Origin: Clostridiales bacterium
Lineage (GTDB): Bacteria > Bacillota > Clostridia > TANB77 > CAG-508
Length of the DNA stretch: 64,000 bases
Assembly: GCA_003534295.1 (NCBI GenBank)
Contig: DPDV01000013.1
Span: forward strand, 62,001 to 126,000
Direction of reading: 5' to 3'
The position numbers were made by a program, and so were the translations under genes. The notes under the pieces are model-generated. The model was not told the origin of the DNA and ran no database searches. It saw only the letters and a list, made by a program, of their open reading frames with translations. Each line of letters starts with the position of its first letter. Position 1 is the stretch's first letter. Shown in pieces: positions 1 through 8,448 of this stretch.

Positions 1-2
1 AA

Positions 3-449
3 GAGGGAAGAAAAGTACTGTGTAACTATGGTTTGGATCCTAAATTAGGTAAATACCATAGAACATTTTGCGATAATTGTAGTTCGGTAATAGAAACAAA
101 AGAACCAGTGGAAAGATGTCCAAAATGTTCAAGCGAAAAGGTTACTTTTGGAGTATTTGATAGAATAGAATTAATAAAAGACAAAAAGGAATTTAAAAGC
201 CCAAAACATAGGCCACCATATATATATCAGGTTCCACTTACTTTCATACCAGGGTTGGGCGCAAAAACAATAGAGAAATTATTAAATACTTTTGGGACAG
301 AAATGGATATATTGCACAAGTTGTCTAAAGATGATATAGAAAGTGTAGTTGGCGAAAAGGTTGCAAACACAATAATAGATGCAAGAGAGGGTAATATAAA
401 AATACAATCTGGTGGCGGAGGAGTTTATGGAAAATTAACAGCAAGCTAG
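3..449 (+). CDS. PHP-domain phosphoesterase / endonuclease Q-like protein, C-terminal part (5' end outside window)
   Basis: The reading frame is open through the left edge, so only the last 148 codons are present. The frame begins with a cysteine followed by NYGLDPKLGKYHRTFCDNC, and a second CPKC pair lies about 20 residues later; together these look like a zinc ribbon. After it comes a helix-hairpin-helix-like stretch (IPGLGAKTIEKLLNTFGTE). This arrangement is the C-terminal half of the TIGR00375/YqxK family, bacterial relatives of archaeal endonuclease Q, whose N-terminal PHP metal-binding nuclease domain would lie upstream. A role in cutting damaged (deaminated) DNA is known for some relatives and is inferred here. 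A TTG at 33 could be mistaken for a start, but the family continues upstream. spoIIM follows after 70 bases. Confidence 0.75.
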   Translation, partial: EGRKVLCNYGLDPKLGKYHRTFCDNCSSVIETKEPVERCPKCSSEKVTFGVFDRIELIKDKKEFKSPKHRPPYIYQVPLTFIPGLGAKTIEKLLNTFGTEMDILHKLSKDDIESVVGEKVANTIIDAREGNIKIQSGGGGVYGKLTAS

Positions 450-519
450 GTTCTAAAACTCATTTTATTGAATAGATATTATGTATAAAATATATATCTA
501 AAGAAGGAATGATAATAAA

Positions 520-1161
520 ATGAGAAAAACAACTGCAAAAAGTACAATTGCAAACATTATAAAGAAACACATATATGATAACATAAGAGAATATGCAATA
601 GTATCAATTTTATTTTTAATAGGATTAATTTTAGGAGTTATATTTATAAACAATGCAAATGAAACACAAATAACGCAGATAACGGAATATCTTAACAATT
701 TTTCTAATTCACTAAAGACTAATTATAAAATTGACAATATGGAACTTATAAAAAACTCTATAAAAGATAATGTAATTCTTACAATAATAATGTGGTTTGC
801 TGGTTCAACAATAATAGGGTTGCCTATAGTGTTTGGCATAGTATCTTTTAGGGGATTTTGTATGGGATATACTATATCTTCAGCTGTAGCAACATTTGGA
901 ATAGGGAAAGGAGCTATATTTGCTACATGTAGCTTATTAATGCAAAATATAATTTTTATACCGGCATTGCTAGCATTAGCAGTTACAGGAATAAAAGTAT
1001 ATAAGTCGATAATAAAAGATAAAAGAAGAGAAAATATTAAATTTGAGATAATAAGGCATACATTATTTTCGGTAATAATATTAATTTTGCTAGTTATATC
1101 AGCCGTGGTTGAAACATACATATCACCTAATTTATTAAAGATGGTAATAAATTACATATAA
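520..1161 (+). CDS. spoIIM: Stage II sporulation protein M
   Basis: The product (213 residues) is an integral membrane protein with a short basic N-terminus and about five hydrophobic helices, the usual size and layout of SpoIIM. The family belongs to the DMP complex (SpoIID-SpoIIM-SpoIIP), which thins septal peptidoglycan and drives engulfment of the forespore; SpoIIM is the membrane scaffold. Family-like glycines occur in the central segment (IIGLPIVFGIVSFRGFCMGY). The start has a purine-rich ribosome binding site (AAGAAGGAATG) a few bases upstream. xerD follows 89 bases later, an order common in Clostridia. Mother-cell sigma factor control is known for the family; I cannot place that promoter with confidence here. 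Confidence 0.9.
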   Translation: MRKTTAKSTIANIIKKHIYDNIREYAIVSILFLIGLILGVIFINNANETQITQITEYLNNFSNSLKTNYKIDNMELIKNSIKDNVILTIIMWFAGSTIIGLPIVFGIVSFRGFCMGYTISSAVATFGIGKGAIFATCSLLMQNIIFIPALLALAVTGIKVYKSIIKDKRRENIKFEIIRHTLFSVIILILLVISAVVETYISPNLLKMVINYI

Positions 1162-1250
1162 AATTTTTTGAAAAACTATTTACTTTTTAGTCGAAATTTG
1201 GTATAACATATATAAAGTTTATGTTAATTGAGAGAAGGAGAATAACAATA

Positions 1251-2132
1251 ATGGAAAAGCAAATAAAATTATTTTTAGAATTTTTAGAAAATGACAAAAG
1301 AGTATCAAAAAACACACTTGAATCATATAGAAGAGATATAATGCAATATGCAGATTATATAGAAGAAAACCATATGAATTATACAAAAACAAGCAATGAA
1401 GAAATAGAAGAATATATGGACTATTTAAAAGAAGAAGGAAAAAAAGCTTCAACAATATCTAGAAATTTAGCATCAATAAGGTCTTTTTACCAATATTTAA
1501 TAAGAACTAAAAAAATAAAAAATGATCCTACAGAAAATATACAATCGCCTAAAGTAGAAAAGAAAATTCCAAGTGTATTAACTTCACAAGAGGTAGAATT
1601 GTTGTTAGAGCAACCTAAGGATGTAGACTTAAAAGGTACTAGAGACAAGGCAATGTTAGAGTTTGCATATGCAACTGGAATGAGAGTTACAGAGATAATC
1701 TCGTTGAACATAGAAAATGTTGATTTAGAACAAGGTTTTGTTATATGTAATACAGTAGGTAAAAAAAGAAATATTCCATTAGGCTCTATATCATTAAAGG
1801 CTTTAAAAGAATATGTTGAAAAAGCAAGACCAATACTTATAAAAGACGAAAATGAAAAAGCTTTATTTGTTAATGTTAATGGAAAAAGATTAACAAGACA
1901 AGGGTTCTGGAAAATTGTTAAATATTATAAAGAACAAGCACATATTACAAAGGATATAACTCCACATGTTTTAAGACATTCTTTTGCAACACATTTACTA
2001 CAAAATGGTGCAGACCTTAAAGCAATACAAACAATGCTTGGACATTCAGATATATCTTCAACACAAGTATATATGCAATTTCAAGATCCAGCATTAAGAA
2101 ATGTTTACAAAAAAGCTCATCCAAGAGCATAA
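1251..2132 (+). CDS. xerD: Tyrosine recombinase XerD
   Basis: A site-specific recombinase (293 residues) of the XerC/XerD type, which resolves chromosome dimers at dif sites. The N-terminal SAM-like DNA-binding domain (about 1-90) precedes the catalytic domain. The catalytic signature is visible: an Arg in ATGMRVTEI, the HVLRHSFATHLLQNGADL box with its His/Arg pair, a second His in MLGHSDISSTQVY, and the nucleophilic Tyr in that segment. The reading frame could open 10 codons earlier at an ATG (1221), but GAGAGAAGGAG just upstream of 1251 and the family N-terminus (MEKQIKLFLEFLENDK) favour 1251. A hairpin terminator lies 22 bases after the stop. Confidence 0.93.
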   Translation: MEKQIKLFLEFLENDKRVSKNTLESYRRDIMQYADYIEENHMNYTKTSNEEIEEYMDYLKEEGKKASTISRNLASIRSFYQYLIRTKKIKNDPTENIQSPKVEKKIPSVLTSQEVELLLEQPKDVDLKGTRDKAMLEFAYATGMRVTEIISLNIENVDLEQGFVICNTVGKKRNIPLGSISLKALKEYVEKARPILIKDENEKALFVNVNGKRLTRQGFWKIVKYYKEQAHITKDITPHVLRHSFATHLLQNGADLKAIQTMLGHSDISSTQVYMQFQDPALRNVYKKAHPRA

Positions 2133-2154
2133 AATAACATAAATACAGTAAAAA

Positions 2155-2181
2155 AATACAACTTTGGGTTGTATTTTTTTT
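2155..2181 (+). terminator. Rho-independent terminator after xerD
   Basis: An 8-base-pair stem (AATACAAC at 2155-2162 pairing with GTTGTATT at 2168-2175) has a 5-base loop and is followed by a run of T. Confidence 0.85.
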
Positions 2182-2196
2182 ATTTATTGGTATAAT
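2169..2196 (+). promoter_or_regulatory. Probable sigma-A promoter for pfkA
   Basis: TTGTAT at 2169-2174 and TATAAT at 2191-2196 are 16 bases apart, 39 bases before the pfkA start. The -35 element overlaps the 3' arm of the xerD terminator, so the -35 assignment is tentative; the -10 is a consensus match. Confidence 0.5.
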
Positions 2197-2234
2197 ATTA
2201 TAAGAATATTTTAATTTGAAAGGAAGAAAATCAT

Positions 2235-3377
2235 ATGATAAAGAAGGTAGCAATACTTGCTAATGGTGGAGATGTTTCTGGTTTTAATGCAGTAATGCGT
2301 GCAATTATAAAAACAGCAGAAAATAATAATATAGAATGTTATGGATTTATAGATGGATATAGAGGATTATTACAAAACAATTTTGTACAGTTAGCAACTG
2401 ATGCTACTGGTAATGCAAAAGGTATATTACCTAAAGGAGGGTCAATAATAGGCTCGTCAACAAATGCCAATGTTTTCAATTACCCAGTAGAAGAAAACGG
2501 AGAGAAAGTATATAAGGATTTATCAGATATATGTGTAGAAAACATTAAAAAGGATGAAATAGATTGTCTATTTACTTTAGGAGGAGATGGAACACAAAAA
2601 TCGGCAAGAGATTTATCATTAAAAGGAATAAATGTTATTGGAGTTCCAAAAACAATAGATAACGATGTTGCATGTACAGAAATAACATTTGGGTACAACA
2701 CGGCAGTATCTGTTGCAGCAGAAGCGATAGATAGATTGCACACAACAGGAGAAACACATCATAGAATAATGGTATTAGAAGTAATGGGAAGATATGCAGG
2801 ATGGATTGCATTAGAATCAGCAATAGCGGGAGGTGCTGATGTGGCACTTATTCCAGAAATACCATATGATATAAATAGTGCAGCAAGAAAAATACTTAAT
2901 AGAAAAAACAGAGGAAAGGCATTTAGTATAGTTGTCGTAGCAGAAGGAGCAAAGCCAATAAATGGCGATATTACTATAATGGGAACAAGAAACAATGGAA
3001 AAGGTGTAGATAATACAAAATTAGGAGGAGCAGGATTTAAGGTTGCAAAAGAATTAGAAGAGTTAACAGGGTTAGAAGCAAGATGTACAGTTTTGGGATA
3101 CATGCAAAGAGGTGGTAGTCCAACTGCTTTTGATAGAGTCCTTTCAACTAAATATGGAGCAAAAGCAATGGAGCTTGCTATGGAAGGTAAATTTAATGTA
3201 TTAACAGTAATAAAAGATGGTAGATTAAATTATGTTCCACTTGAAGATGTAGTAGGAAACAATAAAAAAATAGGTGCAGCATCTGGCAATACCGCAGAGA
3301 GCAATATAAGAAAAGTAAATCTGGATCACGATTTGGTGAAAACAGCAAGACACATAGGAATAAATTTAGGAGATTAA
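2235..3377 (+). CDS. pfkA: 6-phosphofructokinase, mixed-substrate (group III) type
   Basis: Phosphorylates fructose 6-phosphate in glycolysis. At 380 residues it is longer than the classic bacterial ATP enzyme (about 320) and matches the TIGR02483 'mixed' group. The donor-site signature is split: GGDGT at about residues 116-120 has the glycine typical of ATP enzymes, while PKTIDND at about 138-144 has the lysine typical of pyrophosphate-dependent enzymes (ATP enzymes usually have PGTIDND). The first nucleotide-loop motif is also unusual, GGDVSGFN rather than GGDxPGxN. MGRYAGW and the substrate-binding region MQRGGSPTAFDR are present. The ATG is preceded by GAAAGGAAG. The phosphoryl donor cannot be decided from sequence. 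argS follows 23 bases later. Confidence 0.9.
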   Translation: MIKKVAILANGGDVSGFNAVMRAIIKTAENNNIECYGFIDGYRGLLQNNFVQLATDATGNAKGILPKGGSIIGSSTNANVFNYPVEENGEKVYKDLSDICVENIKKDEIDCLFTLGGDGTQKSARDLSLKGINVIGVPKTIDNDVACTEITFGYNTAVSVAAEAIDRLHTTGETHHRIMVLEVMGRYAGWIALESAIAGGADVALIPEIPYDINSAARKILNRKNRGKAFSIVVVAEGAKPINGDITIMGTRNNGKGVDNTKLGGAGFKVAKELEELTGLEARCTVLGYMQRGGSPTAFDRVLSTKYGAKAMELAMEGKFNVLTVIKDGRLNYVPLEDVVGNNKKIGAASGNTAESNIRKVNLDHDLVKTARHIGINLGD

Positions 3378-3400
3378 TATATAATAAAGGGGAAATTAAT

Positions 3401-5110
3401 TTGGTAGATTTTAAGAAAATTATATCGGAAAAAATTGGAGAAATAACTAATGTGGATTCAAAAAATATATATGAATTTATAGAAACTCCGCCAAACAAAG
3501 AAATGGGAGATTATGCATTTCCTTGCTTTAAGTTGGCAAAGGATTTAAAAAAAGCTCCACCAGTTATTGCTAATGAATTAAAAGATAAATTAACATTTGA
3601 AAATAATGAAATAGTTAAAATAGAAATAGCGGGAGGATATTTAAACTTTTATGTAAATGCTCAGATGCTTATTTCTGAAGTTTTAACAGAGGTAGAAAAA
3701 CTAAAAGAGAATTATGGCTCAAGTAAAGTAGGAGAAGGAAAAAATATAGTAATAGACTATTCGTCGCCTAATATAGCAAAGCCTTTTCATATAGGACATT
3801 TACGTACTACTGTAATAGGAAATAGTATATATAAACTGTATAAATTCTTGGGTTATAACTGCATAGGTGTAAATCATTTAGGAGACTGGGGTACACAATT
3901 TGGAAAATTAATAGAAGGTTACAAAAGATGGGGAGAAGAGTACAATATAGATGAAAATCCAATTGATGAATTAACTAAAATTTATATAAGAATAAATGCG
4001 CTTTGCAAAGAGGACGAAACAGTATTAAATGATTGCAGAAATAATTTTAAAAAATTGGAAGATGGAGATGAATATTGTACAAATCTATGGAAGAAATTTA
4101 GAGATCTAAGTATAAAAGAGTTTCAAAAAGTCTATGATATGCTTGACATACATTTTGATTCTTTAAATGGCGAAGCTTTTTATGCAGATAAAATGGATGA
4201 AGTAGTACATATTTTAGAAAGTACCGGAAAACTTGTTGAATCCGAAGGGGCAAGGATAATAGACTTATCTGATAAAAATATGGCACCTTGTATAATAGGC
4301 AAAACGAATGGCTCTACAACATATGCAACGCGTGACTTAGCAGCTATAATGTATAGAGCAAGAGAATATAATTATGATAAAAATATATATGTTACTTCAT
4401 ATGAGCAAATATTACATTTTAAACAGGTATTTGAGGTGGCTAAGTTATTAGGCTTAGATGAAAAATACATTAATGGACTAGTACATGTTCCATTTGGAAT
4501 GATTCAATCAAAAAATGGAAAATTATCAACAAGAGATGGAAATGTAATAAAATTAGAAGACTTATTAAATGAAGCGACCTCAAGAGTAGAAACAATAATT
4601 GATGCTAAAAATCCTGAGTTAGAGAATAAGAAAGAAATTGCAAAAAAAATAGGAATAGGAGCAGTTATATTCAATGATTTATATAATAGCAGAATAAAAG
4701 ATGAATTATTTGACTGGGATACAATGCTTAATTTTAATGGAGAAACAGGACCTTATGTTCAATATATATATGTAAGAACTAAAAGTGTTTTAGAAAAAGC
4801 AGGATACATTCCAAAAATAGAAAATGTTAATTTTGAGAAGCTACAAGACGAAAAATCTTTAGAAATTATAAAATTAATCTATAATTTTGGAGATATAATT
4901 ATGCAAGCTGCTGAAAAATATGAACCATATATATTAGCAAGGTATCTAATAAGCCTTGCACAAGCATTTAGTAGCTTCTATAATGAAAACAAAATAATAG
5001 GTGAAGAACAACAAACACAAGATGCAAGATTATATTTAACTTATGCAACAGGAATTATATTGAAAAGAGGCGCAAATTTACTAGGAATACAGATGCCAGA
5101 AAAGATGTAG
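3401..5110 (+). CDS. argS: Arginine--tRNA ligase
   Basis: Class I aminoacyl-tRNA synthetase (569 residues, normal length) that charges tRNA-Arg. The N-terminal Add-1 tRNA-recognition domain (about 1-110) is followed by the Rossmann catalytic domain with the HIGH-type motif SSPNIAKPFHIGHLRTT (about residues 122-138) and a KMSKS-equivalent loop, GKLSTRDGN. A helical DALR anticodon-binding domain ends the protein. The start is TTG at 3401 with AAAGGGGAA about 7 bases upstream; no ATG fits the conserved N-terminus. No T-box leader is visible between pfkA and argS. Confidence 0.95.
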   Translation: MVDFKKIISEKIGEITNVDSKNIYEFIETPPNKEMGDYAFPCFKLAKDLKKAPPVIANELKDKLTFENNEIVKIEIAGGYLNFYVNAQMLISEVLTEVEKLKENYGSSKVGEGKNIVIDYSSPNIAKPFHIGHLRTTVIGNSIYKLYKFLGYNCIGVNHLGDWGTQFGKLIEGYKRWGEEYNIDENPIDELTKIYIRINALCKEDETVLNDCRNNFKKLEDGDEYCTNLWKKFRDLSIKEFQKVYDMLDIHFDSLNGEAFYADKMDEVVHILESTGKLVESEGARIIDLSDKNMAPCIIGKTNGSTTYATRDLAAIMYRAREYNYDKNIYVTSYEQILHFKQVFEVAKLLGLDEKYINGLVHVPFGMIQSKNGKLSTRDGNVIKLEDLLNEATSRVETIIDAKNPELENKKEIAKKIGIGAVIFNDLYNSRIKDELFDWDTMLNFNGETGPYVQYIYVRTKSVLEKAGYIPKIENVNFEKLQDEKSLEIIKLIYNFGDIIMQAAEKYEPYILARYLISLAQAFSSFYNENKIIGEEQQTQDARLYLTYATGIILKRGANLLGIQMPEKM

Positions 5111-5125
5111 TTTAAAGGAGCACTA

Positions 5126-5956
5126 ATGAGAGAAAAAATAAACGAATCAAAAAAAGAACCATTAAAAATACAAGGATTTACAATAACAACTTTACTTGCA
5201 TATTTTATAATTTATAGTATTATTGGTTTTATAATAGAAACAATATTTGGAATATTAACTAAAGGCGTGTTAGAAAGCCGAAAAAGCTTTATTATTGGAC
5301 CATTTTGTTCAATTTATGGTTTGGGAGCTGTTATAATGATTTTGGCTCTACAGAAATTTAAAAAGAATAATTACACATTATTTTTTGGAGGCTTTTTAGT
5401 TGGCTCAATTATAGAATATGTGGTTAGTTTAATAGGAGAAGCCATATTCCATGTGGTATGGTGGGATTACTCGGATATGGCTTTTAATATTAATGGTAGA
5501 ATTTGTGTAGCATTTTCTATGTTCTGGGGAATTTTGGCAATTTATCTAATCACACATTTTAATCCAAAAGTGGACAAATTTTTAGAAAAATTTTCATACA
5601 AACAATTGAAAAAAGCTGTTATAATTATTATGATATTTTTGATGATAGATATGGTAATTACAGGAATTGGGCTAAAGGTATTTTTTGTAAGACTTGTAAG
5701 CGAAAATAAAGTACAGCTAAATATAGAAGAAAAATATATAGATAAATATATTGAACAATATAAAAATATGCCAATGAAATCACTAGTTGATAAAATTTTT
5801 TCAAATAAGGAAATGTTAAAAACATTTCCAAATCTTAAAATTACAAATAAAGATGGAAATGTAGTTCTAATTAGAGATATACTAAGTGATATAAATCCAT
5901 ATTATTTAAAAGTATTTACACCAAAAGTAATTGACAAAGTAAAATTTGCAGAATAA
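5126..5956 (+). CDS. CmpB-like membrane protein (putative ABC-transporter type IV family)
   Basis: An integral membrane protein (276 residues) with about five hydrophobic segments in its first 190 residues and a soluble, Lys-rich C-terminal tail. The motif GPFCSIYGLGAVIMI after the first helix pair and the VVWWDYSDMAFNINGRICV segment are typical of the PF06541 family. The name 'putative ABC-transporter type IV' is historical and no ATPase partner lies nearby, so transport function is unproven. It sits 15 bases after argS and 39 before glmM and is probably co-transcribed with them. Confidence 0.75.
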   Translation: MREKINESKKEPLKIQGFTITTLLAYFIIYSIIGFIIETIFGILTKGVLESRKSFIIGPFCSIYGLGAVIMILALQKFKKNNYTLFFGGFLVGSIIEYVVSLIGEAIFHVVWWDYSDMAFNINGRICVAFSMFWGILAIYLITHFNPKVDKFLEKFSYKQLKKAVIIIMIFLMIDMVITGIGLKVFFVRLVSENKVQLNIEEKYIDKYIEQYKNMPMKSLVDKIFSNKEMLKTFPNLKITNKDGNVVLIRDILSDINPYYLKVFTPKVIDKVKFAE

Positions 5957-5995
5957 TATGTAGTATAAATAAAAGAAAGGAAATGTGATTGAAAA

Positions 5996-7360
5996 ATGAG
6001 AAAATATTTTGGAACAGATGGAATAAGAAGAATCGCTAATACTGAACTCTCTCCAGAATTAGTTTATAAAGTTGCAAAAGCTGGTGCATATGTTTTATCT
6101 AAACATACAGACCATACACCAACAATATTAATAGGTAGAGATACAAGAATATCTGGTACTCTTATAGAAAGTGCAATGGTTGCAGGCTTCTTAAGCTATG
6201 GAGCTAATGTAAAAATATTAGGTGTTATGCCAACCCCAGGAGTGGCATATTTGACTAAAAAACTTAAAGCAGATGCAAGTGTTGTGATTTCTGCATCTCA
6301 TAATACATATGAATTTAATGGTGTTAAATACTTTAGTAATAAAGGAATGAAAATTCCAGATACAATTGAAGAAGAAATAGAAGAAATAATGGACTCAGAT
6401 AAATTAACAGACTTTACAGCTGTAAATGATAAAATAGGCGTTTCAGAAATAAGAACAGATTTATTAGATGAATATGTATATTTCTTTAGGAAAAATTTTG
6501 AAGAAGACTTTGAAAATTATGAAAAAGAAAATTTTGTAGTTGCCATAGATACTGCAAATGGTGCTACATCTGTTGTTGCAGAAAAAGTATTTGCCGCTCT
6601 AGGAATAAAACACTATATATTAAATAATACACCAAATGGAATAAATATAAATGATAATTGTGGCTCTACACATTTAGATGTACTAAAAAAATATGTTGTA
6701 GAAAATAAATGTAACTTAGGAATTGCTTATGACGGAGATGGAGACAGATGCTTAGCAGTTGATGAAAATGGAGAAGAAATAGATGGCGACAGACTAATAG
6801 CTATTATTTCTAAGTATCTAAAAGAAAAAGGAAAGCTTGCTAATAATGCAATAGTAGCAACTGTTATGAGTAACTTGGGCTTAAAAAAATATGCCGAAGA
6901 AAATGGAATAACAATAAAACAAACAAAAGTTGGGGACAGATATGTTCTAGAAGAAATGTTGAAAAATGGATATAATATAGGTGGAGAACAGTCAGGACAC
7001 GTTATTTTATTAGATTATAACCCAACAGGAGATGGAATATTAACATCATTAATGCTAATTAGAGTAATGTTAGAAAGTAATAAATCAGCATCAGAATTGT
7101 GTAAAATTATTAAAATGTATCCTCAAGTATTAGTAAATGCTAAGATTGATTCTAAAAAGAAAAAAGACTATGAAACAGATGATGAGATTCAAACAGAAAT
7201 TAGAAAATTAGAAGAGGAATTTTCTGGAAATGGAAGAGTATTAATTAGACCTTCTGGAACAGAACCACTAATAAGAGTAATGTTAGAGGGAGAAGACGAA
7301 GCATATTTAAAAGAAAAAGCAGAAAACCTTGCACAATTGATTGAAAAAAAATTAAAATAA
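5996..7360 (+). CDS. glmM: Phosphoglucosamine mutase
   Basis: Converts glucosamine 6-phosphate to glucosamine 1-phosphate on the way to UDP-GlcNAc for peptidoglycan. At 454 residues it has the normal length. The four alpha-D-phosphohexomutase regions are all visible: the N-terminal FGTDGIR, the phosphoserine loop SASHN (about residues 100-104), the metal-binding DGDGDR (about 245), GGEQSGH in the sugar-binding loop, and RPSGTEP in domain 4. The start is the ATG before RKYFGTDGIR, with AAAGGAAATG upstream. It leads a run with a small membrane protein, tmk, the L,D-transpeptidase and metG, so cell-wall precursor and wall-modifying genes are close together. Confidence 0.96.
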   Translation: MRKYFGTDGIRRIANTELSPELVYKVAKAGAYVLSKHTDHTPTILIGRDTRISGTLIESAMVAGFLSYGANVKILGVMPTPGVAYLTKKLKADASVVISASHNTYEFNGVKYFSNKGMKIPDTIEEEIEEIMDSDKLTDFTAVNDKIGVSEIRTDLLDEYVYFFRKNFEEDFENYEKENFVVAIDTANGATSVVAEKVFAALGIKHYILNNTPNGININDNCGSTHLDVLKKYVVENKCNLGIAYDGDGDRCLAVDENGEEIDGDRLIAIISKYLKEKGKLANNAIVATVMSNLGLKKYAEENGITIKQTKVGDRYVLEEMLKNGYNIGGEQSGHVILLDYNPTGDGILTSLMLIRVMLESNKSASELCKIIKMYPQVLVNAKIDSKKKKDYETDDEIQTEIRKLEEEFSGNGRVLIRPSGTEPLIRVMLEGEDEAYLKEKAENLAQLIEKKLK

Positions 7361-7379
7361 ACTAAGGAGTAAATGTAAA

Positions 7380-7733
7380 ATGCCAATAATTGATTTTACA
7401 AAGCCACTAATTATTGTGTTTGCATTAATTATATATACTGTATTAATGTATATATCCTACAAGAGAAGAAAAAGCATAGTAATAGCATTAATGCTTTTTA
7501 CATCTTTAATGATTCTTATATTTCATTCGGCAGATTATATTTTACTAAAACCAGATACAGTAGATGAAATTAAAAAAGCATTAATGTATTCTATTATTGG
7601 AGATATGTTTTTTATATATTTATCATTCATATCGTATTTGTATTTAGACAAAAAATTTGAAGAATTTAAAACGAAAAAACCAAAAGATAATAAAAAGGAT
7701 AAAGACTTAGATTGGTTTTGGAGTAAAACGTAA
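7380..7733 (+). CDS. Small membrane protein of unknown function
   Basis: Not recognised. The protein (117 residues) has about three hydrophobic helices (residues about 8-25, 32-55 and 64-90) and ends in a strongly basic, Lys/Asp-rich tail that closes with LDWFWSKT. A good ribosome binding site (AAGGAG) lies upstream. It is 19 bases after glmM and 31 before tmk, which points to one transcript. It may be a lineage-specific envelope protein, but nothing in the sequence fixes a role. Confidence 0.7.
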   Translation: MPIIDFTKPLIIVFALIIYTVLMYISYKRRKSIVIALMLFTSLMILIFHSADYILLKPDTVDEIKKALMYSIIGDMFFIYLSFISYLYLDKKFEEFKTKKPKDNKKDKDLDWFWSKT

Positions 7734-7764
7734 TATAAAATTAAAGAAAAGGATGTAAAAACAA

Positions 7765-8448
7765 ATGGGAAAATTATTTGTAATAGATGGTACAGATGGA
7801 AGTGGAAAACAAACACAATTAGAGAAATTAAAAGAAAGATTTGAAAAAGATGGAATAGACTATAAATTAGTAAGCTTTCCAAACTATGATAGTCCTTCAT
7901 CTTCACTTGTAAAAATGTATTTAGCAGGAGAATTTGGAGAAAATGCAAAGGATGTAAGTCCATATATAGCTTCTACATTTTTTGCAGCAGATAGATATGC
8001 AACATATAAAAAAGATTATGAAGAATATTATAAAAATGGGGGTATAATCCTTGCAGATAGATATACAACAGCTAATATGGTTCATCAGGCAGGGAAAATA
8101 GCAAATGAGAAAGAAAGAGAAAAATTTTTAGAATGGTTATGGGATTTTGAATTTAATTTATATGGACTGCCAGTCCCAACAGAGGTATTTTTCCTTAAGA
8201 TGCCTCCAGAAAAAGCATTGGAACTAATTGCAAACAGAGAAAATAAATTTACGCATGATACCCAAAAAGATATACACGAAAGAGATAAAAACCATATTAT
8301 TGATAGTTATAATGCTGCAATAGATGTTGCAAAAAAATACAACTGGTATACTGTAAAATGTGTAAGAAATGATGAAATAAGAAGTATAGAAGACATTCAT
8401 GAAGAAATATATGAAGAAATAATCAGAATCTTAGGAGAAAACGAATGA
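7765..8448 (+). CDS. tmk: Thymidylate kinase
   Basis: Phosphorylates dTMP to dTDP (227 residues). The P-loop is GTDGSGKQTQ near residues 9-18, a variant of the usual GxDGxGKTT loop. The second motif ADRYTTANMVHQ carries the DR(Y) base-recognition residues, and a lid region rich in Arg/Lys (ANRENKFTHDTQKDIHERD) follows. This longer form occurs in clostridia. Its stop overlaps the ATG of the next gene by four bases, which implies translational coupling to the L,D-transpeptidase. Confidence 0.9.
   Translation: MGKLFVIDGTDGSGKQTQLEKLKERFEKDGIDYKLVSFPNYDSPSSSLVKMYLAGEFGENAKDVSPYIASTFFAADRYATYKKDYEEYYKNGGIILADRYTTANMVHQAGKIANEKEREKFLEWLWDFEFNLYGLPVPTEVFFLKMPPEKALELIANRENKFTHDTQKDIHERDKNHIIDSYNAAIDVAKKYNWYTVKCVRNDEIRSIEDIHEEIYEEIIRILGENE

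Noticed and set aside
3378..3400. T-box or other riboswitch before argS or metG.
   Set aside because: The gaps are far too short and contain no T-box motif; none was seen before any synthetase gene.
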